Below, one piece after another: positions 7,661 to 15,912 of a stretch of DNA of 64,000 nucleotides (position 1 is its first letter; every line of letters starts with the position of its first letter). This DNA comes from Amarobacillus sp046328225 (lineage in GTDB: Bacteria > Chloroflexota > Dehalococcoidia > Tepidiformales > Tepidiformaceae). A model generated the notes under the pieces. That model made no database searches and was not told the origin of the DNA. It was given only the letters and a program-made list of their open reading frames with translations. The translations under genes and the position numbers were made by a program. The DNA is taken from NCBI GenBank assembly GCA_046328225.1, contig JAXLWZ010000002.1:196377-260376 (forward strand), in the 5' to 3' direction.

Positions 7661-10600
7661 TCAGCCGTTGCGGCGCACCCCCAGCGTGACGCTCGCGCCC
7701 TCCAGGTCGTGGGGCGCGACGTGGGCGTCCTCCGGCGCGTGCCCGCTGACGGCCTCCGTCGCGAGCGTTTCGCCCTGGATGTACGCCCCGTGCGACCGCA
7801 TGACGCGCTCGACGTCTTCGGTCCCGCGGTACCAAAGGGTGATGCGGTCGGCGAGTTCGAAGCCCGCTTCGCGGCGCATGTCCTGCACCCGCCGAACGAT
7901 TTCGCGCGCGAGCCCTTCGTCCTCCAGCTCCGGCGTCAGCGCCGTGGTGATGGCGACGGTCACGCCCGCGTCCGCGGCGGCGGCGTACCCGGCCGTGTCC
8001 TGCGCCTGCAGGAGGATGTCCTCCGCTTCGAGCGCGAACCCGCCGACTTCGATGCTCGCCCCCCGCTTCACCTCCGCCGCGATGACCGCCGGGTCGAGCT
8101 GGGCCAGCCCCGCGCGGATGGCGGCCACGCCAGGGCCGTACTTGCGCCCCAGCACGGGCAGGTTTGGCTTCACGTCGTAGCGCAGCACGGCCGTCTCGTC
8201 CTCGAGCAGGGTGAGGGCCTTCGCGTTCAGCTCCTCGAGCACGAGCTGCTCGTTTTTGCGCAGCGCCGCCGCATCCTCGGCCGAACGCGCCTTCGCGAGC
8301 ACTTCCGCCACCGGCTGGCGCACCTTGATCTGCGCCTTCGCGCGCGCCGCCCGCCCGAGCGAGCACACCCGCTTCACCAGCTGCGTCTCCGCGTTCAGCC
8401 GCTCGTCGATGGCCGCCGCATCCGCCTCCGGCCAGGCCGCCAGGTGCACGCTGACGGGCGCGTCCGCATCGACCGATCGCACCAGGTTCTGCCAGAGCTC
8501 CTCGGCCACGAACGGCGTGAACGGCGCGATCAGCTTCGTCAGCGTCACCAGCGCCGTGTAGAGCGTCCAGTAGGCGGCCTGCTTGTCGCTGTCGCTCTCG
8601 CTCGCGCCCCGCCAGAAACGCCGCCGGCTGCGCCGCACGTACCAGTTCGAAAGGTCATCCACGAAGCCGTCGATGGCGCGGGCGGCGTCCGTCGGGTCGT
8701 ACTTCTCCAGCTCGTCCGTCACGCGCCGCACGAGCACGTTCAGCTCGCTCAGCAGCCAGCGGTCGATCTCCGGGAGGGTGCCCGCCGGCCGCTGTCGCGG
8801 GTCGACGCCGTCGATGTTCGCGTAGCTGACGAAGAAGCTGTAGGTGTTCCAGAGGGTGAGCAGGAAGCGCCGCAGCCCTTCCTCCACCAGCCCCGCGCCG
8901 AAGCGCCCGCTCGTGCGCGCGAACCCCGCCGAGAACATGTACCAGCGCGTCGCGTCCGCGCCGAAGCGGTCGAGGATGTCCCAGGGCACGACGACGTTGC
9001 CGCGGCTCTTCGACATCTTCTGGCCCTTTTCGTCCTGGATGTGGCCCAGGCAGATCACGTTCCGGTAGGCGATACCCTCGGGCACGGCTTCGGCGGCATG
9101 CAGGAGCGTCGCCTCCGCGTGGAGCGTGTAGAACCAGCCCCGCGTCTGGTCGATCGCCTCGCAGATGAAGTCCGCCGGGAAGGCGCGGTCGAAGGCTTCG
9201 CTGTTCTCGTACGGGTAGCCCCACTGCGCGTAGGGCATCGCGCCGCTATCGAACCACGCGTCCGCGACCTCGGGCACGCGTTTCATCGTCCCGCCGCAGT
9301 CGCAGCGCAGGAGGATGTCGTCGATGTACGGCCGGTGGAGGTCGTCCAGGGCCTCCGCCTTCGCCCGGTCGATGGCGCGCTCGACGACGTCGGCCTTCGA
9401 TCCCGCGCAGGCATCCGTGCCGCAGGCTTCGCAGCGCCAGAACGGCAACGGCGTGCCCCAATACCGTTCGCGGCTCACCGCCCAGTCGATGTTGTTCTCG
9501 AGCCAGTTACCGAAGCGCCCGTGCTTGATGTGCCCCGGGTACCAGTTGATCTGCTCGTTCCCCGCCGTCAGTCCGTCGCGCTGGCGCGTCGTGCGGATGT
9601 ACCAGCTCGGCTTCGCGTAGTAGAGCAGCGGCGTCTTGCAGCGCCAGCAGAACGGGTAGGTGTGCTTGATCGTCCCGCTCTTCACCATCAGGCCGCGCTC
9701 CGTGAGGTCCTTGATGACGTCGCGGTCGGCCTGTTTGGCGAACTTGCCCGCGCCCGGGAGCCCTTCGGCCATCAGCCCGCGCAGGTCGATCGGCTGGGCG
9801 AACAGCAGGCCGAAGAGCTTGCCTTCCTCGAAGTCCTCGGCGCCGAAGGCGGGGGCCGTGTGCACGATGCCGGAGCCGTCATCGAGCGAGACATACTCGG
9901 CCGTGACCACGCGCCGCAGGCCGTCCGCCTCCTCCGCCGTGATGCGCCGCAGGCGTCCGTCGCTGTCGAAGCGCATCACATCCACGCCGGCGTGCTCGGG
10001 GAGATACAACGGCTCGTAGCGCATGCCCACGAGCTCGTCGCCGCGCAGGCTGCCCACGGCCGTCGCACCCTCGCCGATGACGCGCTCCGCCAGCGCCGCC
10101 GCCAGCACCAGCCGTTCGCCCTCGACCTCGTACACGCCGTAGTCGGCGTCTTCCTTCACCGCCAGCGCCGTGTTCCCCGGTAGCGTCCACGGCGTCGTCG
10201 TCCACGCCACGAGGAAGATCGGCCCGCCGCCGGGCAGCTCCCGCGGGAACTCCGAGGACGCCACCCGGAACTTCACGAAGACGCTCGGGTCGGGCACATC
10301 GTCCTCGTACCCCTGCGCCACCTCGTGGTCGCTGAGGCTCGTGCCGCAGCGCGGGCAGTGCGGCGTCACGCGGTAGTCCTGGTACACGAGCCCGGCATCC
10401 CAGAGCCGCTTGAGGATCCACCAGCAGCTTTCGATGTACTCGTTGTGCCAGGTCACGTAGGGGTGTTCGAGGTCCGCCCAGTACGCGATCCGTTCGCTCA
10501 GCCGCGTCCATTCGTCGATATAGCGGCTGACGCTCGCCTTGCAGCGCTGGTTGAACTCGGCGATGCCGAACGCCTCGATCTCCGGCTTCGATTGGAGGTT

Positions 10601-10900
10601 GAGCTCTTTCTCGATTTCGAGCTCGACCGGCAGGCCGTGGGTATCCCAGCCGGCCTTTCGCGGCACGCGGTAGCCCCGCATCGTCTTGTAGCGAGGGATG
10701 AGGTCCTTGAAGACGCGCGCGAGCACGTGATGGATGCCGGGCCGCGCGTTCGCCGTCGGCGGGCCTTCGTAGAAGATGAACTGGCGGTCGGCGGGGCGCT
10801 CGTCGATGCTCCGCTTGAAGACATCGTGCTGCTGCCAGAAGGCGAGGACGCCCTCCTCCAGCTGCGGGAAACTCACCTTCGGATCCACTGCCCGGAACAT
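7661..10900 (-). CDS. ileS: Isoleucyl-tRNA synthetase, eukaryote-like (IleS2) type
   Basis: 1079 residues. The start at 10900 is fixed by GGAGG seven bases upstream and by the family N-terminus (FPQLEEGVLAFWQ). The HIGH-type motif is GPPTANARPGIHH near residue 45; KMSKSRGN follows in the second half; zinc-binding sites are CPRCGTSLSDHE and CDCGG. An editing domain lies between. The GRPGIHH-like motif and the length fit the IleS2 class, known for resistance to mupirocin. It charges tRNA-Ile. The leader carries a T-box and terminator, so expression should rise when tRNA-Ile is uncharged. Confidence 0.93.
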   Translation of the reverse strand: MFRAVDPKVSFPQLEEGVLAFWQQHDVFKRSIDERPADRQFIFYEGPPTANARPGIHHVLARVFKDLIPRYKTMRGYRVPRKAGWDTHGLPVELEIEKELNLQSKPEIEAFGIAEFNQRCKASVSRYIDEWTRLSERIAYWADLEHPYVTWHNEYIESCWWILKRLWDAGLVYQDYRVTPHCPRCGTSLSDHEVAQGYEDDVPDPSVFVKFRVASSEFPRELPGGGPIFLVAWTTTPWTLPGNTALAVKEDADYGVYEVEGERLVLAAALAERVIGEGATAVGSLRGDELVGMRYEPLYLPEHAGVDVMRFDSDGRLRRITAEEADGLRRVVTAEYVSLDDGSGIVHTAPAFGAEDFEEGKLFGLLFAQPIDLRGLMAEGLPGAGKFAKQADRDVIKDLTERGLMVKSGTIKHTYPFCWRCKTPLLYYAKPSWYIRTTRQRDGLTAGNEQINWYPGHIKHGRFGNWLENNIDWAVSRERYWGTPLPFWRCEACGTDACAGSKADVVERAIDRAKAEALDDLHRPYIDDILLRCDCGGTMKRVPEVADAWFDSGAMPYAQWGYPYENSEAFDRAFPADFICEAIDQTRGWFYTLHAEATLLHAAEAVPEGIAYRNVICLGHIQDEKGQKMSKSRGNVVVPWDILDRFGADATRWYMFSAGFARTSGRFGAGLVEEGLRRFLLTLWNTYSFFVSYANIDGVDPRQRPAGTLPEIDRWLLSELNVLVRRVTDELEKYDPTDAARAIDGFVDDLSNWYVRRSRRRFWRGASESDSDKQAAYWTLYTALVTLTKLIAPFTPFVAEELWQNLVRSVDADAPVSVHLAAWPEADAAAIDERLNAETQLVKRVCSLGRAARAKAQIKVRQPVAEVLAKARSAEDAAALRKNEQLVLEELNAKALTLLEDETAVLRYDVKPNLPVLGRKYGPGVAAIRAGLAQLDPAVIAAEVKRGASIEVGGFALEAEDILLQAQDTAGYAAAADAGVTVAITTALTPELEDEGLAREIVRRVQDMRREAGFELADRITLWYRGTEDVERVMRSHGAYIQGETLATEAVSGHAPEDAHVAPHDLEGASVTLGVRRNG

Positions 10901-11004
10901 TCGCGCCCTCCGTCGCCTCGATGGCCTCGATACGGAAGACCGGCACGCTGCCCGTGCCGTACCGTATGGAGAGATGATGCGCGCACTTCGCCCGTTCCGC
11001 GGAC

Positions 11005-11282
11005 AAGAAAAAACGCTCGCCCCGGAACGGCCAGGGACGAGCGTGCACGCCCGCGGTACCACCCTGCTTCCCGCCGCGCACGGCGGGCACTCAGCGGAGC
11101 GCCATCACGCCCCTGCCCCTGCTAACGGTGGGCATCCGTCCCGGCCTACTGGCACGGCCCGCGCCGCGCGTTCGGCGGAAAGCTCGGGAGGGATCTTCGC
11201 CCCGGCCCGCCGCGCCCCCTCGCACCACCCGGGGCTCGCTGTGCGGCAGCATCGAAGCTACTCGTCTCCGTCGTCGCCTGTG
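11005..11282 (-). promoter_or_regulatory. T-box riboswitch (leader of ileS)
   Basis: The minus strand contains the hallmark T-box AGGGTGGTACCGCG (11052-11065), which pairs with the NCCA end of uncharged tRNA. The GAGTAG of a Stem I is near 11240-11250. ATC (11192-11194), preceded by GAAG, is a plausible isoleucine specifier codon. An intrinsic terminator follows directly. The arrangement fits transcription antitermination of ileS. The specifier is my reading and not confirmed by folding. Confidence 0.88.
11008..11044 (-). terminator. Regulated terminator in the ileS leader
   Basis: On the minus strand ACGCTCG (11038-11044) pairs with CGAGCGT (11013-11019), extended inward by CCC/GGG pairing, and is followed by six T residues (11008-11013). 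The 5' arm lies just after the T-box, so the antiterminator and terminator are mutually exclusive. Confidence 0.85.
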
Positions 11283-12347
11283 CCACCCAGTGAAGCGCCC
11301 CGCCGCGAGCGGTGTCAAGGATTCGTCCGCCACCGGGCGCTGCTCGCGCTCGTGGCCCTCGTCAGCGTGCTCATGACCGCCTGCGGGGGAGGCAGCGACG
11401 GCGAGGTCTACCCCGAGCGCACCCCCACCCTCGCGCCCACCGCCGCCCCGGACCTCGGCACGCCCACGGTGGAGCCCCCGCCGCCCGCCGAGTTCAAGGT
11501 CGCGTTCATCAATCTCCAGGCGCCCATCAGCTCCGACGCCAACAACGTCCTCACGGGCGAAACCTACGACGACCGCCTCGAAGCGATCATCGCCCAGCTC
11601 AAGGAGCTCAACCCCGACCTCATCGCCTTCAACGAAGCGAGCTGGACGCGCGAACACGGCAGCGCCATCTCCCGCCTCGCGAAGGAACTGAAGATGGAGT
11701 TCTTCTACGCCCGCGCAAATCCCTGGTATCCCGGCCAATCGCGCGAACAGAGCGACGGCCTCGTGAAGCAGCTCGGCTTCGAAGAGGGCGAGCTCGTCCT
11801 CTCGCGCTACAAGGTCCTTCGCGGCGAAACGCGGGCGCTCAACCCCCGCACGGGCGAACCCGGCGAGCAGCGCGTCGCCCTCCACGTCGTCATCGGCGTG
11901 CCCCAGCCAGTCGGCGAAGTCGATGTCTACGTCACCCATCTCACCGGCGGCGGCGACCGTACGCGGCGCGCCCAGGCCACCGATTTCGCCTCCTGGATCG
12001 AGGCCACGCGCGGCAAGGGTCCCACCCTCGTCATGGCCGGCAGCAGCGACCCCCAGGCCGAGTCCACCTACGACCTCTATCCCGGGCTCGGGCTGCACGA
12101 GGCCGGCTACAAGCTCCAGCTCGGTACCTGCTGCCGCGAAACGCCCATCGGCGAACAACCGCCGCTCAAGGTGCGCACCGACTACCTCATGTCGGCTCGC
12201 TGGACCCCACTCGCCGTCCGCCTCTTCGCCGACCAGACGGTCAGCCGGCCCGACGGCACCGTGATCTACGCGAGCGACCACAACGGCATCCTCGCCGTCT
12301 TCCCCTTCGCGGGCTTCGCGAACCCCGCCGTGCCCGAGTCGCAGTAG
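11280..12347 (+). CDS. Exported lipoprotein, endonuclease/exonuclease/phosphatase family
   Basis: 355 residues from GTG 11280. A basic N-terminus (RRERCQGFVRHR), a hydrophobic stretch and the lipobox MTACGGG predict a lipoprotein, followed by a Pro/Thr linker. The body has the family elements FINLQAP, LNPDLIAFNEASWT, DVYVTHLTGGG, VMAGSSD and the terminal YASDHNGILAVF (Asp-His pair). The usual final NxD of the GDFN motif reads AGSSD, so catalysis is uncertain. The start overlaps the divergent ileS leader region and is not supported by a clear binding site; GTG 11241 and later codons are alternatives. Confidence 0.72.
   Translation: MPPSEAPRRERCQGFVRHRALLALVALVSVLMTACGGGSDGEVYPERTPTLAPTAAPDLGTPTVEPPPPAEFKVAFINLQAPISSDANNVLTGETYDDRLEAIIAQLKELNPDLIAFNEASWTREHGSAISRLAKELKMEFFYARANPWYPGQSREQSDGLVKQLGFEEGELVLSRYKVLRGETRALNPRTGEPGEQRVALHVVIGVPQPVGEVDVYVTHLTGGGDRTRRAQATDFASWIEATRGKGPTLVMAGSSDPQAESTYDLYPGLGLHEAGYKLQLGTCCRETPIGEQPPLKVRTDYLMSARWTPLAVRLFADQTVSRPDGTVIYASDHNGILAVFPFAGFANPAVPESQ
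11289..11318 (-). promoter_or_regulatory. Promoter of ileS
   Basis: A perfect TTGACA -35 box reads on the minus strand at 11313-11318. A weaker TTCACT lies 18 bases downstream (11289-11294). Transcription would start near 11282, giving a leader of about 380 nt that contains the T-box. Confidence 0.6.
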
Positions 12348-12395
12348 CGGCGAAACCGGTAGACTCCGCGCCTATCCCCGGGAGGAGGCGCCGCC

Positions 12396-13256
12396 ATGGC
12401 GAGGTTGCAGGACAAAGTCGCGGTCATCACGGGCGGCGCGAGCGGCATCGGCGAAGGCACCGTGCGCCTCTTCGCCGGCGAAGGCGCCCGCGTCGTCATC
12501 GCCGACGTCCAGGACGCGCGCGGCGAGAAGCTCGCCGAAGAGCTCGGCACGAACACCACCTACGTCCACGCCGATGTCTCCCGCGAGGAGGACGTTGCCA
12601 ACGCCATCGATACCGCCGTCCGCCGCTTCGGTCGCCTGGATTGCATGTACAACAACGCGGGCTTCCCCGGCGTCTCCGGCCCCATCGATGAGCTCGACAT
12701 GGCCGCCTTCGACCAGACCATGGCCGTGCTCTTTCGCGGCGTCGTCTGCGGCATCAAGCACGCCGTCCGGGTGATGAAGCCCCAGGGCTCCGGCAGCATC
12801 GTCAGCACGGCCAGCATCGCCGGCGTCGGCGCGATCTTCGGGCCGCACGTCTACAGCGCCGCCAAGGCCGCCATCATTCACATCACGAAGACAACCGCGG
12901 TCGAGCTCGGCCCCCTGGGCATCCGCATCAACGCCATCTGCCCGGGCGCCATCGCGACCCCGATCTTCGGCAAGGCCATGGGGCTTTCGAACGAACAGGC
13001 CGACCTCACCGTCGAGCCCATGAAGGTGGCTTTCGCGAACAACCAGCCGCTGCGCCGCGCGGGCCTCCCGAACGACATCGCCGAGGCCGCCCTCTGGCTC
13101 GCGAGCGAGGGGTCGAGCTTCGTCACCGGGCAGGCGATCGTCGTGGACGGCGGCATCACGCTGCAGCCGGGCGGCATCTTCGGTAATCGCGAAGGCACCC
13201 CCGAGGAGCGCCAGGCCCGCTTCGCCCAGGCCTTCGGCGCCCGCCCCCAGGGTTAG
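12396..13256 (+). CDS. Short-chain dehydrogenase/reductase
   Basis: 286 residues of classical SDR. It has the NAD(P)-binding TGGASGIGEG, aspartate IADVQD after strand 2 (favouring NAD), NNAG, the catalytic Ser in STASIAG and Tyr-x3-Lys (YSAAKAA), and the C-terminal SSFVTGQAIVVDGG. GGGAGGAGG lies about 10 bases before the ATG. A tail of about 25 residues extends past the usual SDR end. Substrate cannot be told from sequence. A second SDR in this window (21960-22769) is only distantly similar. Confidence 0.9.
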   Translation: MARLQDKVAVITGGASGIGEGTVRLFAGEGARVVIADVQDARGEKLAEELGTNTTYVHADVSREEDVANAIDTAVRRFGRLDCMYNNAGFPGVSGPIDELDMAAFDQTMAVLFRGVVCGIKHAVRVMKPQGSGSIVSTASIAGVGAIFGPHVYSAAKAAIIHITKTTAVELGPLGIRINAICPGAIATPIFGKAMGLSNEQADLTVEPMKVAFANNQPLRRAGLPNDIAEAALWLASEGSSFVTGQAIVVDGGITLQPGGIFGNREGTPEERQARFAQAFGARPQG

Positions 13257-13258
13257 CC

Positions 13259-14110
13259 TTAGCGGCGAAACCACCCCAGCGGCCCGCGCCGGGCGACGGT
13301 GGGCATCCTTCCCGGTCGGAGAGGCAGCAGCGTCCTTTGCCGGAGCTCGGCCGGCGAACCGCTCGCGCACGCGAGGATGTCGCAGTAGGTGCCGTGCTGG
13401 TGCCGGGTTGAGCGCGCGTGCGCCTCTTCGGCGTCCTGCGTCGTGAGCAGGTACTTTCCCGCGGGGTCCAGCAGGTGAAGCCGCCGGTAGCCCATGGCCT
13501 GCAGCTGCCGGAGGCCGCTCACCCCCTCGCCGTTCGCATAGAAGCTCGGAGCGTATTCGAAGAAGATCACGGGCCGGTCGCGCCGGATGGTTTGCTCGGC
13601 ACCGAGCAGGACCTCGAAGTCAAACCCGTCGGTGTCCACTTTCAGGAAATCGAGCGGCGGGCGGCCCTCAAGGACGTCGTCCAGCCGCACCATCGGCGAC
13701 TCCTGCGCCGTCGGGAGATGCGGCGCCGGCAGGACGGTCCCGCTCGTCTCGTTCGAATGGATGACCGCGACGCCCGCTTCCTTCCCGACGATGTACGGCA
13801 GAACCTCGGCCGAATGCCCTGCCAGGAAGAGGTTGCGCTCAAGGAACGAACGGAACCGGTTCGAAGGTTCGAAGCAGAGCATCTGCGCGCCCGGCGCCGC
13901 CTTCAAGAGCTGGCGTGTGGAAGACCCGATGTTGCTGCCGACCTCGCACATGAAGGGCGCGGGGCCCGCCACCAGCGCCTGGATGATCGGCCCGAGAACC
14001 GCGTCCCACTCCTGGCCCCGGGAGATCAGCTCGCCGAGCTTACTCTCCGCCGGGTACTCGAACGGCCGCTTCAGGTAGGTGGTCGAACGGGACTCGGGCA
14101 GGGGCTGCAT
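13259..14110 (-). CDS. FkbM family methyltransferase (copy A)
   Basis: 283 residues. The SAM-binding fold is shown by FMCEVGSNIGSSTRQLLKAA, MLCFEPSNRFRSFLERN and LDFLKVDTDGFDFEVLLGAE, as in FkbM methyltransferases that O-methylate sugars or secondary metabolites. It is a close paralogue of the next gene upstream: shared blocks include TYL.HPFEYPA/KRPFEYPA, AEQTIRRD.PVI, AMGYRRLHLLDPAGKYLL and HGTYCDILACA. The two stand head to tail on the minus strand, so a tandem duplication is likely. The C-terminus is Arg-rich. The target is unknown. Confidence 0.87.
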   Translation of the reverse strand: MQPLPESRSTTYLKRPFEYPAESKLGELISRGQEWDAVLGPIIQALVAGPAPFMCEVGSNIGSSTRQLLKAAPGAQMLCFEPSNRFRSFLERNLFLAGHSAEVLPYIVGKEAGVAVIHSNETSGTVLPAPHLPTAQESPMVRLDDVLEGRPPLDFLKVDTDGFDFEVLLGAEQTIRRDRPVIFFEYAPSFYANGEGVSGLRQLQAMGYRRLHLLDPAGKYLLTTQDAEEAHARSTRHQHGTYCDILACASGSPAELRQRTLLPLRPGRMPTVARRGPLGWFRR

Positions 14111-14181
14111 TCCCGGCAGCCTACAGGGTGGCCGCGGTGCGCACATCGCCGCGCGCTCCGGGCACGCGACAGGGGCGCTCG

Positions 14182-15006
14182 TCACTCGCGCGCGAGCACC
14201 GGCAGCGCGCCGGGGCGAAGGACCAGTCGCCGTTCGAGCCGCGCTTCGGCCTCGGAACCGGCGGCGCAGGCGAGGATGTCGCAATACGTGCCGTAGATGT
14301 GCTGGTCCGATCGTGCGTGCGCTTCGTTCGCATCGTCCGTGCTCAGCAGGTAGTGTCCCGCGGGGTCGAGCAGGTGAAGCCGCCGGTAGCCCATGCCCTG
14401 CAGGCGCCGGAGGCCGTTCGGCCCGCCATAGCGCCGGTAGGCGGGCGTGTACTCGATGGTGATCACGGGCTGGTCCCGCCGGATGGTTTGCTCCGCCCCC
14501 CGCACGACCTCGAAGTCGTAGCCGTCGGTGTCGATCTTCAGGAAGTCCAGCCGCGGCCGCCGGGCCATGACATCGTCGAGCCGGATCACCGGCGCCTCCT
14601 CCGGGATGGTGAAGCGCGGTTCTCGCACCACCGACCCCGTCGTCCCATCGCGGAGCAGCACGGCCTTTCCGCCGCGGTTCCCGGCGATGTACGGCAGGAT
14701 CTCGGCCGCTTGCCCGGCCAGTGCCAGGTTCCGCTCCAGGAACAAACGGAATCGCTCGATCGGTTCGAAGCAAAGCACGCGCGCCCCCGGTGCCGCCTTC
14801 AGGATTTGCCGCGTGGAGGTTCCGATGTTGCTCCCCACCTCGCAGATAAACGGCGTCGGACCTGCGAACGCGGCCTGGATGATCGGCACGAGCACAGCGT
14901 CCCACTCGTGGCCGTCTGCCACCAAGCGCCCGAGGTCACTGCCCGCCGGGTATTCGAACGGATGCCCCAGGTAGGTTGTCCGAATCGCATTCGGGATCGT
15001 TCCCAT
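14182..15006 (-). CDS. FkbM family methyltransferase (copy B)
   Basis: 274 residues from ATG 15006, chosen because the N-terminus then matches copy A in length; an in-frame ATG at 15048 is possible. SAM-binding motifs are FICEVGSNIGTSTRQILKAA, VLCFEPIERFRLFLERN and LDFLKIDTDGYDFEVVRGAE. Upstream lies the repeat-bearing non-coding stretch and downstream copy A, 71 bases away. No glycosyltransferase or other surface-sugar gene is adjacent, so the pathway is not indicated. Confidence 0.87.
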   Translation of the reverse strand: MGTIPNAIRTTYLGHPFEYPAGSDLGRLVADGHEWDAVLVPIIQAAFAGPTPFICEVGSNIGTSTRQILKAAPGARVLCFEPIERFRLFLERNLALAGQAAEILPYIAGNRGGKAVLLRDGTTGSVVREPRFTIPEEAPVIRLDDVMARRPRLDFLKIDTDGYDFEVVRGAEQTIRRDQPVITIEYTPAYRRYGGPNGLRRLQGMGYRRLHLLDPAGHYLLSTDDANEAHARSDQHIYGTYCDILACAAGSEAEARLERRLVLRPGALPVLARE

Positions 15007-15134
15007 CGCGGCGGGATGGTACTCGCCGTTCGCTCGCGAGCGAACCATCGGGGTTTCGCATCTTAACCACGCTGGCCGCGAGCGCCGGCCGTCGCCCGCG
15101 CCGGGGGGCCGGCTCGCGCGCGGGGCTGCTGCCT

Positions 15135-15318
15135 GGAATGGGCTTCTGGATCTGGTTAGGGATTAAGGGGTTAAGGGTTGAGGGCGTTCCAGGCGCGTCC
15201 CGGGCATCGCCAGGGCAGTGCCTCGTCCGTGCCTGGGTCGTGCCCGGGCAGTGCGGGGCTGCTCGGCGGGCCTCGCCCGTGCGGGCCGCTACTGGGAATG
15301 GGCTTCTGGATCTGGTTA
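15135..15318. repeat. 24-bp direct repeat with adjacent seven-base iterations
   Basis: The same 24 bases, beginning GGAATGGGCTTC and ending TCTGGTTA, occur at 15135-15158 and 15295-15318, exactly 160 bp apart. The first copy runs into irregular seven-base units (GGGTTAA, GGGTTGA); the second into GGTTACC GGTTACC. Confidence 0.85.
15218..15261 (+). repeat. 11-bp tandem repeat tract 1
   Basis: Four consecutive 11-base units all begin GTGC: GTGCCTCGTCC, GTGCCTGGGTC, GTGCCCGGGCA, GTGCGGGGCTG. Confidence 0.75.
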
Positions 15319-15360
15319 CCGGTTACCGGATCTGGATCTGCTACTGGATCGGCGGGGCCG

Positions 15361-15426
15361 GCCCGATGCTCGCCCGGTGCCGGCCCAATGCATGCCCGAT
15401 GCCCGCCCGGTGCGGGTATGGTGCCG
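15361..15426 (+). repeat. 11-bp tandem repeat tract 2
   Basis: Six consecutive 11-base units of consensus GCCCGRTGCNN: GCCCGATGCTC, GCCCGGTGCCG, GCCCAATGCAT, GCCCGATGCCC, GCCCGGTGCGG, and a weaker GTATGGTGCCG. The period is close to one helical turn and not a multiple of three, which argues against a coding repeat. Confidence 0.8.
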
Positions 15427-15912
15427 GGCACCGCCCACGCGTGCGGACGCCGGTGCTGGGCGACGTCCACGTCCCGGGATGGAGTGACCCTCTCCAGATT
15501 CGGAGCGGAGGGTGGCAACGGTCCACTGGCGGTCGTCGCAACTGGCCGCCCATGGGCACTCCGTCGTGGGCGAAGGATGGCCGTCGTCAGCCGGCCGGAT
15601 GGTCCACCGGCGGTCCGTCGTCGATGGCTGCGCAGCACAGCCCTTGAACCACCGGTCGGGTACCCATCCAACACCCTTCGGCTACCCTTCGACAGTCGTC
15701 AGAGGGTCGAGTTCGTGACGAAACCGGGCTGCGGCGGGCGGCCACGGGCCCATCGACGCCATCGGTCGAAGATGCCAACGGAGCGAAGCACGCCGGTATC
15801 GGAGCGGGGAATTCGGCACTTGCCGCGACCACCGGTGTCGTGCTTTCGCAACCAATCACCGGCCTGTGGCGTTAGCATGCGAAGAGCCCGGTCTCTCCCC
15901 GGGCGGGCGACG

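Larger units (their letters stand above)
15007..15912. other. Repeat-bearing non-coding region of about 900 bp
   Basis: No reading frame here resembles a protein: the long open frames are Arg/Gly/Pro-rich and cross the repeats. The first half holds a 24-bp direct repeat, seven-base iterations and two tracts with an 11-bp period. The second half (15480-15870) has only loose repeats such as GGTCCACTGGCGGTC and GGTCCACCGGCGGTC (near 15518 and 15601). It probably contains the promoters of the divergent FkbM and sigma-fusion genes, but I cannot place them. Confidence 0.6.

Noticed and set aside
14976..15647. Long open frames across the 15-15.7 kb region
   Set aside because: They are Arg/Gly/Pro-rich, cross non-codon-periodic 11-bp repeats, lack binding sites and resemble no family; treated as non-coding.
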